Shown here in pieces: positions 1 through 7,387 of a DNA stretch of 64,000 bases. Below the pieces are notes generated by a model, which did not search any database, was not told the DNA's origin, and was given only the letters and a program-made list of their open reading frames with translations. Both the position numbers and the translations under genes were made by a program. The stretch is from Bradyrhizobium jicamae (GTDB taxonomy: Bacteria; Pseudomonadota; Alphaproteobacteria; Rhizobiales; Xanthobacteraceae). The stretch spans positions 186,001 through 250,000 of the forward strand of contig NZ_JAFCJX010000003.1 of the NCBI RefSeq assembly GCF_018130695.1. Direction: 5' to 3'. Each line of letters starts with the position of its first letter. The stretch's first letter is position 1.

Positions 1-1083
1 CCGTGCGGGCGGCGTGGTGGCGTCTTCCGGCTGGCAGTGGGCGCCAAGGATGCCGGCTGCCTGCACGGCAGCGTTCTGCAGCGCGTTGAGGGCAGGGCGC
101 TGCGCGTCATTTGGGTGCAGCCGGGCTTCGATCTCGGCTGCCGGCCATGGCAGCGCAGCCAGCTGCGCCATGCCGCAACCCTGGGCCGGTGCTTCGGGGC
201 TCGCGTTTGCGGCGGACATCTTGCGCCGGTCCCCCGCGGAGACGCTAAGGCGCGCCTCCTGTTCGTCGTCCAGCAGGTCATAGAATTTCTCAAGCGGTTG
301 CTGCAGGACATAGCGTGCCTTGATCATCGCCTCGATGCGTTCCTGCATGACGGCGAGCCGCGCCGGGGCCGTGAGCGCCGGTTGCGCTGGACACGACGCC
401 AGGATCAACTGGGCGCTCGCGGCCAGTGCCTTGGCGAGATCGTCCATACTGGTGCGCTGAGCCTCATTGCTGAGTTGCATGATTGGCTGAAGCTGAGTTG
501 CAGGAAGGCCGGCAATGTCGTTTCCGTCTCTGCCGCAAAGCTCGGACAGCGCAGCGACCTTGCGATGTCGGCGACCGAACGGTCGCGGTTCGGTAAAGGC
601 TACGAGCTCATCGCGGCCATATGGCGCAAAGATCGCCGCATAGAGGTCACGATAGCCGTAGTCCCAAAATCCGATGCCGTCGCCCCAGACGGCATAGTCG
701 GTCATGTCGTGAATCGCGTATGGCCAGAACAGTGGCCCGACCCAGCCATATCCCCCGTCGGCGTGTCGCCACCATCCGCTTGCGGTGCGGCCGCCCTGCC
801 AGCCAGCCAGCGCTGTGGCGGCAACAATCTGCCTGCGCGCGGCTGGATTGCCTCGCGCGGACTCCACGATGTTGCGAACATCAGGCGGTCGGACAGCCGC
901 CGTCCTGATGCGGCCGTGGCGAGCGTAGCTGCGCCCGTGGTGCAACCCGCCGAGGGACAACACGCGCCCGACTGCAAATCTCGCGACGCCAAGCGGGCCA
1001 CCGAGACGTAGTCCGGCCGCAGCCTCACTCGATAGCAGGGTTGCCAGAGCGAGAACGGCAATTCCAATCCGGGTCTTCGACAT
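1..1083 (-). CDS. Spy/CpxP-like (LTXXQ-type) exported protein, 3' end outside window
   Basis: The reading frame starts at the ATG at 1083 and stays open for 361 codons to the window edge, so the C-terminus is missing. Residues 1-23 look like a signal peptide (MSKTRIGIAVLALATLLSSE, then AAAG). Next comes a segment rich in Gly, Trp and Tyr (about 90-170). A helical region follows (about 200-290) with the ERIEAMIKARYVLQQPLEKFY and LLDDEQEARLS pattern typical of periplasmic Spy/CpxP-like proteins. That family is associated with periplasmic chaperone or envelope-stress roles; the function here is inferred only from that pattern. It is much longer than classical Spy. The next gene upstream on this strand (IalB-like) ends at 1219. 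Confidence 0.72.
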   Translation of the reverse strand, partial: MSKTRIGIAVLALATLLSSEAAAGLRLGGPLGVARFAVGRVLSLGGLHHGRSYARHGRIRTAAVRPPDVRNIVESARGNPAARRQIVAATALAGWQGGRTASGWWRHADGGYGWVGPLFWPYAIHDMTDYAVWGDGIGFWDYGYRDLYAAIFAPYGRDELVAFTEPRPFGRRHRKVAALSELCGRDGNDIAGLPATQLQPIMQLSNEAQRTSMDDLAKALAASAQLILASCPAQPALTAPARLAVMQERIEAMIKARYVLQQPLEKFYDLLDDEQEARLSVSAGDRRKMSAANASPEAPAQGCGMAQLAALPWPAAEIEARLHPNDAQRPALNALQNAAVQAAGILGAHCQPEDATTPPAR

Positions 1084-1218
1084 GACCCCCTCCAGCGCCG
1101 GGCCCTATCGCGATCAGAGATGACGCCGGAGGGAACCAAAAGTTCCGCGGATTTTTGCGCGATCAGCACGATCGCGCGGGTTGCGACGACGTGGGGAATG
1201 CGGAAATGGCGCCGTCAG

Positions 1219-1779
1219 CTACTTGATCTTCTCATACACCGTCGCGAAGTCGGTCAGCGGCATCGGGATGGTGATGGTTTCCTTCGACAGGTTCTGGAAC
1301 AGGATCTTCAGCTGCTTGCCGGTCTTCAGCGCAGCGAGCATGTCGGCGGCGATCGGGGCGTTGACGTAACAGCCGCGGGCTTCGCAGGTCTGGATCGCGA
1401 CGTCGACGGCCTTGCCCTCGTCGACCTGCAGCTTGGCGCCGGCCGGCAGGTTGAGGCCGAGCGGCAGCTGGATCAGCGCCTGGGGCGCACGGGTGTCGCC
1501 GGGCACGCGGATGTTGACCAGCACGATCAGTTGGCCGGTCTTGGTCAGCACCGCGTTCTGCTCCATCGCGCATTCCAGCGGCGCCTCGCGGCTGCCGCTG
1601 GTGCAGCGGGCGACCCAGCCGGGCGGGGAAGTGCCGTCGGCCTGAGGTGCGGCCGGGGCGGGCGCGGGGGCCGGTGCGGCGGGCGCCGGCGCATTCTTCT
1701 TTTGCGCCTGGGCATGCACGAGGCTCGTCGCGCTCAATGCGACGGCAAGGACAAGCAGACATTTGACGGCAATCTTCAC
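1219..1779 (-). CDS. Invasion-associated locus B (IalB) family protein
   Basis: This encodes 186 residues from a GTG start, with a GGAG Shine-Dalgarno 8 nt upstream. Residues 1-23 form a signal peptide. An Ala/Pro-rich linker follows (about 24-45), then the IalB domain with its usual four cysteines (WVARC, PLECAMEQ, IQTCEARGC) and the LPLGLNLPAGAKLQVD strand. IalB-family proteins are periplasmic or surface proteins common in Rhizobiales. The name comes from Bartonella erythrocyte invasion, and most soil-bacterial members have no known role. It lies 57 bp downstream of the RND permease on the same strand and may be read through from it, but no functional link is evident. Confidence 0.88.
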   Translation of the reverse strand: MKIAVKCLLVLAVALSATSLVHAQAQKKNAPAPAAPAPAPAPAAPQADGTSPPGWVARCTSGSREAPLECAMEQNAVLTKTGQLIVLVNIRVPGDTRAPQALIQLPLGLNLPAGAKLQVDEGKAVDVAIQTCEARGCYVNAPIAADMLAALKTGKQLKILFQNLSKETITIPMPLTDFATVYEKIK

Positions 1780-1836
1780 GGGCGCGGCTCCGAAATGAAC
1801 GCACTTCGGATGTGCCGAGCAGCCGTCAAAGTCAAG

Positions 1837-4800
1837 TCATTCGGCGGCTTCCTTGACCGAGCGCTCCTCGCCTTCGTGCGCGGAATGATCATCGCGCGGC
1901 GAGCGGCCCCAATTGGCAAACGCATTGGAGAGGCGGTCGAGATAGAGATAGACCACGGGCGTCGTGAACAGCGTCAGCGCCTGGCTCACGATCAGGCCGC
2001 CGACCATGGCGTAGCCGAGCGGCTGGCGGATTTCCGAGCCGGTGCCGGTGCCGAGCATCAGCGGCACGCCGCCGAGCAGAGCTGCCATCGTCGTCATCAT
2101 GATCGGGCGGAAGCGCAGCAGCGCCGCCTGCCGGATCGCCGCTGCCGGCTCCATCTGCTGGTCGCGCTCGGCGGCGATCGCGAAGTCGACCATCATGATG
2201 CCGTTCTTCTTGACGATGCCGATCAGGAGGATGATGCCGATCAGCGCGATCAGCGAGAAGTCGAAGCCCGCCGCCATCAGAATCGCGAGCGCGCCGACGC
2301 CGGCCGAGGGCAGGGTCGAGAGAATCGTGATCGGGTGGATGTAGCTCTCGTAGAGAATGCCGAGGATCAGGTAGACGACCACGAGTGCGGCGAGGATCAA
2401 CAGCGGCACGGTCGAGAGCGATTGCTGGAACGCCTGCGCGGTGCCCTGGAAGCTCGAGTTCAGCGTCGAGGGCGCGCCGATCTCGACCATCGCCTTCTGC
2501 ACCGCATCCGTCGCCTGTCCGAGCGCGACGCCCTGCGCGAGGTTGAAGGAGATCGTGATGGCCGGGAATTGGCCCTGGTGGCTGATCGAGAGTGGGCGCA
2601 CCGGCACGGTGGTCCAGCTCGCAAAGGTCGAGAGCGGCACCTGGTCGCCGGTCGCCGGCGACTTCACATAGATCTTGCTCAGCGTGTCGGCGGTGCCCTG
2701 CAGCTCCGGCAGCACTTCGAGGATCACGTGGTAGCTGTTGAGCTGGGTGAAGTACTGTGTCACCTGGCGCTGACCGAACGCGTCATACAGCGTGTCGTCG
2801 ATCAGTTGCGGCTGGATACCGTAGCGCGAGGCGGTGTCGCGGTTGATCTTGAGCTCGACCGTGGTGCCGTTGGTCTGCTGGTCGGTGGCGACGTCGCGCA
2901 GCTCGCCCAGCGTCTGCATCTTGGCCAGGATCTTCGGCGCCCATTCGTTGAGCTCGGCGAGATTGGCGTCCTGCAGCGTGAACTCGAACTGGGTGCGGGT
3001 CGGCCGGCCGCCGAGGCGGACGTCCTGCGCGGCCTGCATGAACAGCCGGGCGCCCTCGACCTTCTCCAGCTTCGGCCGCAGCCGGGCGATGATCTGCTGG
3101 GCGTTGGCGTCACGATGGTCGCGCGGCTTCAGCGTGATGAACAGGCTGCCATTGTTGCCGGCGCGGCCGCTGCCGCCGATCGCCATCGCAACCGAGGCCA
3201 CCGCGGGATCGGCCATCACGATCTGGCCGAGCGCCTCCTGCTTGCGCTTCATGTCGGCGAAGGAGATGTCCTGGCTGGCCTCCGAGGTCGCGGTGATCAG
3301 GCCGTTGTCCTGCTGCGGGAAGAAGCCCTTCGGGATGATCACGAACATGTAGACCGACAGCGCGAGCGTGCCGAAGAAGATCATCAGCGTGATGAACTTC
3401 CAGCGCAGCGCGAGGTCGAGCACATGCTGATAGCCGCGCAGCATCGCGTCGAAACCGCGCTCGCTGATCTGGTAGAAGCGGCCGTGCCGCTCCTCGTTGT
3501 GAGCGCGCAGGAAGCGCGAGGCCATCATCGGCGTCAGCGTCAGCGACACGAACATCGAGACGAAGATCGTCATCGCCAGCACCACCGCGAACTCGCGGAA
3601 CAGGCGGCCGATGATGCCGCCCATCAAGAGCAGCGGGATCAGCACCGCCACCAGCGAGATCGAGATCGAGACGATGGTGAAGCCGATTTCGCTGGAACCT
3701 TTGAAGGCGGCCGCCATCGGCCGTTCGCCTTCCTCGATGTAGCGGCTGATGTTCTCCAGCATCACGATGGCGTCGTCGACCACGAAGCCCACGGCAATCG
3801 TCAGCGCCATCAGCGACAGATTGTCGAGCGTGTAGCCGAACACCCACATCAGCGCGCAGGCGCCGAGCAGCGCCAGCGGCACAGTGATGGCCGGGATCAC
3901 CGTGGCCCAGAAGCTGCGCAGGAAGACGAAGATCACCATCACGACCAGGAAGATGGTCAGGAGCAGGGTGAACTGGACGTCCTCGACCGCGGCGCGGATC
4001 GTGGTGGTGCGGTCGCTGATCACCTCGATCTTGACTGCCGGCGGGATCGCGGCGACCAGCCGCGGCAGCGTCGCCTTGATCTTGTCGACGGTGTCGATGA
4101 CGTTGGCGCCGGGCTGCTTGAACACGACCAGGAAGACGCCGCGCTTGCCGTTGGCCCAGGCGGCCTGTTTGGCGTCCTCGGGACCGGTCACGGCCTGGCC
4201 GATATCGCGGATCCGCAAGGGGCCGCCGTTGCGATAGGCGATGATGACGTCGTTCCAGGCGTCGGCCTGCAGCAACTGGTCGTTGGCGTAGATGGTGTAG
4301 GCGCGGGTTTCGCCGTCGATATTGCCCTTCGGGCTGTCGACTGTCGTGATGTTGATCGCTGCTCGGACGTCTTCCAGCGACAATCCCTTGGCGACGAGCT
4401 TGGCCGGATCGATCTGGACGCGGATGGCCGGCTTCTGCTGGCCGCCGATGATGACCTGGGCGACGCCGGAGATCTGGCTGATCTGCTGGGCGAGCTGAGC
4501 GTCGACGGAATCGCTGACCGTGGTCAGCGGCAGCGTGTCCGAAGTCGCCGACAGCAGCAGGATCGGCGAGTCGGCCGGATTGACCTTGCGATAGGTCGGC
4601 GGCGAGGGGAGGCTCTTCGGCAACTGGCCGCTGGCGGCATTGATCGCCGCCTGCACGTCGTTGGCGGCACCGTCGATGTTGCGGTTGAGGTCGAACTGGA
4701 TGGTGACCGAGGCGGTGCCGAGATAGCTCGTCGAGGTCATTTGCGCGATGCCGGGGATCTGCGCGAACTGGCGCTCCAGCGGCTGCGCGACCGAGGTCGC

Positions 4801-4983
4801 CATGGTCTCCGGGCTGCCGCCCGGCAGCGTCGCGGTGATCTGGATGGTCGGGAAGTCGACCTGCGGCAGCGGTGCGACCGGCAGCAGCGGATAGGCGACG
4901 AGGCCCACGAAGAGGATACCGGCCATCAGCAACGAGGTGCCGATGGGATAGCGGATGAAGGGTGAGGAGATTCCGCCGCTCAT
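1837..4983 (-). CDS. RND multidrug efflux permease (MdtB/AcrB-like)
   Basis: This is the 1048-residue inner-membrane H+/drug antiporter subunit of a tripartite efflux pump, full length for the family. TM1 lies near residues 11-32, followed by the PLPQVDFPTIQITATLPGGS porter motif and a first large periplasmic domain. The TM4 proton-relay pair is visible in AVGFVVDDAIVMLENISRY. The second periplasmic loop and the C-terminal TM7-12 bundle are intact. The start codon overlaps the adaptor stop as ATGA (4980-4983), so the two are translationally coupled. No outer-membrane channel gene accompanies the pair, so a TolC-type protein from elsewhere is presumably used. The substrate is unknown. Confidence 0.95.
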   Translation of the reverse strand: MSGGISSPFIRYPIGTSLLMAGILFVGLVAYPLLPVAPLPQVDFPTIQITATLPGGSPETMATSVAQPLERQFAQIPGIAQMTSTSYLGTASVTIQFDLNRNIDGAANDVQAAINAASGQLPKSLPSPPTYRKVNPADSPILLLSATSDTLPLTTVSDSVDAQLAQQISQISGVAQVIIGGQQKPAIRVQIDPAKLVAKGLSLEDVRAAINITTVDSPKGNIDGETRAYTIYANDQLLQADAWNDVIIAYRNGGPLRIRDIGQAVTGPEDAKQAAWANGKRGVFLVVFKQPGANVIDTVDKIKATLPRLVAAIPPAVKIEVISDRTTTIRAAVEDVQFTLLLTIFLVVMVIFVFLRSFWATVIPAITVPLALLGACALMWVFGYTLDNLSLMALTIAVGFVVDDAIVMLENISRYIEEGERPMAAAFKGSSEIGFTIVSISISLVAVLIPLLLMGGIIGRLFREFAVVLAMTIFVSMFVSLTLTPMMASRFLRAHNEERHGRFYQISERGFDAMLRGYQHVLDLALRWKFITLMIFFGTLALSVYMFVIIPKGFFPQQDNGLITATSEASQDISFADMKRKQEALGQIVMADPAVASVAMAIGGSGRAGNNGSLFITLKPRDHRDANAQQIIARLRPKLEKVEGARLFMQAAQDVRLGGRPTRTQFEFTLQDANLAELNEWAPKILAKMQTLGELRDVATDQQTNGTTVELKINRDTASRYGIQPQLIDDTLYDAFGQRQVTQYFTQLNSYHVILEVLPELQGTADTLSKIYVKSPATGDQVPLSTFASWTTVPVRPLSISHQGQFPAITISFNLAQGVALGQATDAVQKAMVEIGAPSTLNSSFQGTAQAFQQSLSTVPLLILAALVVVYLILGILYESYIHPITILSTLPSAGVGALAILMAAGFDFSLIALIGIILLIGIVKKNGIMMVDFAIAAERDQQMEPAAAIRQAALLRFRPIMMTTMAALLGGVPLMLGTGTGSEIRQPLGYAMVGGLIVSQALTLFTTPVVYLYLDRLSNAFANWGRSPRDDHSAHEGEERSVKEAAE

Positions 4984-6146
4984 TCCGACTTGACCTTCTG
5001 CGGCTGATCGGAGCTCGCGACCGCCGTCGATACCAGCGTGCCGGGCGAGACCTTGTACTGGCCTGCGGTGATCACCTGCTGCCCGGGATTGAGGCCCTCA
5101 GAGATCACCGACTTGCCGTCGATCGACTGGTCGACCTTGATCTTGCGCAGCTCGGCCTTGTTGTCCGGGTTCACCGCATAGGCATAGAGGCCGTCGGTGC
5201 CGTGCTGGACGGCATCGTCTGGAATCACGGTGGCGTCCTTCAGCGTCTTTACCAGAAGACGCGTTGAGACCGACTGGCCCGGCCACAGGACGTGGTCCTT
5301 GTTGTCGAACACCGCCTTCAGCCGGATCGTGCCGCTCGTGGTGTCGACCTGGTTGTTGATCAGCGCCAGCGTACCCGTCGAGAGCACGCGCTTGCCGTCG
5401 GTGGAGAGCGCGATGGTCTTCGGCGGTGCGGCCGCCAGCGCTGCCTTGATGTCGGGCAGCTGGTCTTCCGGTGCGGTGAAGATCACCGCGATCGGCTCGA
5501 CCTGGGTGATGCTGACGATGCCGGTCTGGGTTGCAGCATTGACGATGTTGCCGATGTCGACCTGGCGGAGGCCCGCGACGCCCGAGAACGGCGCCTTGAT
5601 GGTGGCGTAGTCGAGCTGGGTCTGCGCGTTGAAGATCGCGGCCTCATCGGCGGCGATCTGCGCGGTGAGCTGCGCCACCGTGGAGCGCTGGGTGTCGAGC
5701 TGCTGGCGCGTCGCGAACTCGCCGAGCTTGGTGTAACGCTGCAGGTCGAGATTGGCGTTGGCGAGGTTGGCCTCGTCCTGCGCCTTCTTGGCCTTGGCCT
5801 GGTCGAGCGCCGCCTGGAACGGGCGCGGATCGATCTCGACCAGCGTATCGCCTTCCTTGACGAACTGGCCTTCCTTGAAGGCGATTTTGGTGATCTGTCC
5901 GTCGACGCGAGTGCGGACCTGCACGGTGTTGAAGGCCTGCACTGAGCCGAGGCCGAACTGATAGACCGGGAAGTCGGCTTTCTCGACCGGCGCGGTCTTC
6001 ACCGGCACCGCTGGCCGGACCGCTGCGCGCTTCTGCGCAGCTTCAGCGGCGAGCTTGTCGCCCTGATATTTCTGCCAGCCAAAGTATCCCCCTGTGCCGA
6101 TCGCAGCGATCAGCAGGACCCCAACGATGGTGCTCGACTTTGACAT
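4980..6146 (-). CDS. RND efflux periplasmic adaptor (membrane fusion protein)
   Basis: This encodes 388 residues from the ATG at 6146. The frame stays open upstream to 6263, but that would run across the promoter region, and MSKSSTIVGVLLIAAIGTGG is a convincing membrane anchor. HlyD/AcrA-type features are in order: a lipoyl half-domain (VRTRVDGQITKIAFKEGQFV), an alpha-helical hairpin (about 95-165), the second lipoyl half (IKAPFSGVAGLRQVDIGN), then beta-barrel and membrane-proximal domains. It bridges the RND permease to an outer-membrane channel. The stop codon overlaps the permease start by 4 bp. The gene is divergent from the MarR regulator at 6322, which likely controls it. Confidence 0.93.
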   Translation of the reverse strand: MSKSSTIVGVLLIAAIGTGGYFGWQKYQGDKLAAEAAQKRAAVRPAVPVKTAPVEKADFPVYQFGLGSVQAFNTVQVRTRVDGQITKIAFKEGQFVKEGDTLVEIDPRPFQAALDQAKAKKAQDEANLANANLDLQRYTKLGEFATRQQLDTQRSTVAQLTAQIAADEAAIFNAQTQLDYATIKAPFSGVAGLRQVDIGNIVNAATQTGIVSITQVEPIAVIFTAPEDQLPDIKAALAAAPPKTIALSTDGKRVLSTGTLALINNQVDTTSGTIRLKAVFDNKDHVLWPGQSVSTRLLVKTLKDATVIPDDAVQHGTDGLYAYAVNPDNKAELRKIKVDQSIDGKSVISEGLNPGQQVITAGQYKVSPGTLVSTAVASSDQPQKVKSE

Positions 6147-6206
6147 GCAGGCTCTTGGGTTCGACGAACAATAATGGGTGATTGAAACGGTTCCCAGAGC
6201 TTGCGG

Positions 6207-6239
6207 ATATAATACGCGTGCACTTAATGTGTAAACACA
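6207..6239 (-). promoter_or_regulatory. Candidate efflux-operon promoter with overlapping palindrome
   Basis: On the minus strand TTTACA (6235-6230) and TTATAT (6212-6207) are separated by 17 nt, about 60 nt before the adaptor start. The 12-bp dyad TGTGTAAACACA (6228-6239) overlaps the -35. A repressor bound there would block the promoter, and the divergent MarR protein is the obvious candidate. The promoter call is by eye only. Confidence 0.45.
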
Positions 6240-6254
6240 CCAAGGCTTGAGAAT

Positions 6255-6278
6255 CCTAAACATTTGGAAAGGTTTAGG
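6255..6278. promoter_or_regulatory. Inverted repeat before the MarR gene (possible operator)
   Basis: CCTAAAC (6255-6261) and GTTTAGG (6272-6278) are perfect complements separated by 10 nt. The site sits 44 bp before the marR-type start, inside the 175-bp divergent spacer. It is a candidate autoregulatory site or a second operator for the pump regulator. Confidence 0.35.
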
Positions 6279-6321
6279 GTCAGAAACAAATGGAAACGTT
6301 CAAGCATTTTGACGTGATGTC

Positions 6322-6783
6322 ATGTCGCTCGATTTGAAACGTCAGCTGGTCGCGCAACTCGTCGAGAGCTCGCGCCTGCTGCGCAATTACATCGACCATC
6401 GCGCCAAGACGCGCGGCACGACGCGCGCGCAATGGATCGTGCTGTTTCGACTGCGCGCGCAGGAGGGGCTGTCGCAGGTCGATCTCGCCGACGTGCTCGA
6501 GCTGCAGCCGATCTCGCTGGTGCGTCTGCTCGATCGTCTGGTCGAGCACGGTCTGCTCGAGCGGCGGCCCGATCCGCGTGACCGGCGCGCCAACCGTCTG
6601 TTCCTGACCGAGAGCGGGCGCAAGCTCGTCGACGATCTCGATGCCTTGCGCGATGCGATCGCAGGCGACGTGCTGCGCGATGTGCCGATGGAGCAGATCG
6701 AGGCCAGCCTGACCACGCTGCGCGACATCAAGGATCGCATCAAGACGCACGGCGAGGGGCCTGAGAGCATCGCCGCGAAGTAG
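6322..6783 (+). CDS. MarR-family transcriptional regulator (probable efflux repressor)
   Basis: This 153-residue protein has normal MarR length. The winged helix-turn-helix is clear: the recognition helix lies around LADVLELQPISLVRLLDRLV, and the wing carries the usual D-x-R-D-R-R pattern (RRPDPRDRRANRLFLTESG). It starts at the ATG at 6322 with only a weak ribosome site. MarR proteins usually repress neighbouring genes and release DNA on binding phenolic or lipophilic ligands. Divergence from the RND adaptor, with two inverted repeats in the spacer, suggests it controls the pump and itself. The ligand is unknown. Confidence 0.9.
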   Translation: MSLDLKRQLVAQLVESSRLLRNYIDHRAKTRGTTRAQWIVLFRLRAQEGLSQVDLADVLELQPISLVRLLDRLVEHGLLERRPDPRDRRANRLFLTESGRKLVDDLDALRDAIAGDVLRDVPMEQIEASLTTLRDIKDRIKTHGEGPESIAAK

Positions 6784-6888
6784 GTACGACGTTTGTTGCC
6801 GCCGTTCTCCCTCGTATCCGGTTGAAACACCCGCCGATGTCGTCCATATCGCGCGGCAGATGAAGTTTGCCGAGATCAGGAGCGCACG

Positions 6889-7128
6889 ATGGACGAGTTG
6901 AATGGACGCATGATGGCCTGTCAGATCCTGATCACGGGATTGATCGCGCGCGTCGCCAACGAGCAGCGCGATCCGTTGCGCTTCCTCACCGACTTCCGCG
7001 ACGAGATCAGGGCCGTCGTGGGCGGCGTCAACATCGCCGGCATGGAGAACACCGAGCGGGTGCGCCAGGTCGCGCAACGCACCGTCGACGAGCTGTTCTC
7101 GCTGATGAAGCCGCCGAGCAGCGAGTGA
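6889..7128 (+). CDS. Small protein of unknown function (79 aa)
   Basis: This encodes 79 residues with a good AGGAG six nt before the ATG. The sequence (MDELNGRMMACQILITGLIA through LMKPPSSE) is amphipathic and helical, without a signal peptide or Cys pair. Codon use looks like that of its neighbours. Nothing in the sequence gives a function. It lies between the MarR gene and the first TonB receptor and does not obviously belong to either unit. It resembles small cytoplasmic hypotheticals common in Bradyrhizobium, an impression from memory. Confidence 0.65.
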   Translation: MDELNGRMMACQILITGLIARVANEQRDPLRFLTDFRDEIRAVVGGVNIAGMENTERVRQVAQRTVDELFSLMKPPSSE

Positions 7129-7243
7129 ATTTTTCTGTTTCGATCGGTGTCCGTGCATGTCGCGGAGACCTGAGAGGCCGCGTCTTGTAGCGTTTCGCAC
7201 GGCGTCGATTGCGTCATCGTGGTGAGCAAGCTCGGCGCGAGTT

Positions 7244-7302
7244 TTTGGAATCGTTTTGAACTGGAGTGATTCCATCTTGGTGTACAGGTTGTCGCATTGA
7301 CC
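7244..7302 (+). promoter_or_regulatory. Iron-control-like box and promoter motif, receptor 1
   Basis: TTTGGAA-TCG-TTTTGAA (7244-7260) resembles the Irr-bound iron control element of rhizobia (roughly TTTAGAA-N3-TTCTAAA, from memory). Exactly 53 nt from its first base lies TTGACC (7297), followed by CACATTTTCG. The same arrangement with the same spacing precedes receptor 2 (9941-9999), which argues for a conserved regulatory unit. Confidence 0.5.
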
Positions 7303-7387
7303 CACATTTTCGTGATCGATAACCACGCCCCTCAATAAGTGTTCGTTGCGCCTCGCAAGCGTACGAAGGATTTCTGGGGGCGCGAAA

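Noticed and set aside
1120-4965. A very long plus-strand open frame (over 1,200 codons) opposite the RND permease
   Set aside because: It is antisense to a clearly functional RND gene, extremely rich in Arg, Asp, Gln and Glu with repetitive low-complexity text, and arises from the codon bias of the GC-rich gene on the other strand.
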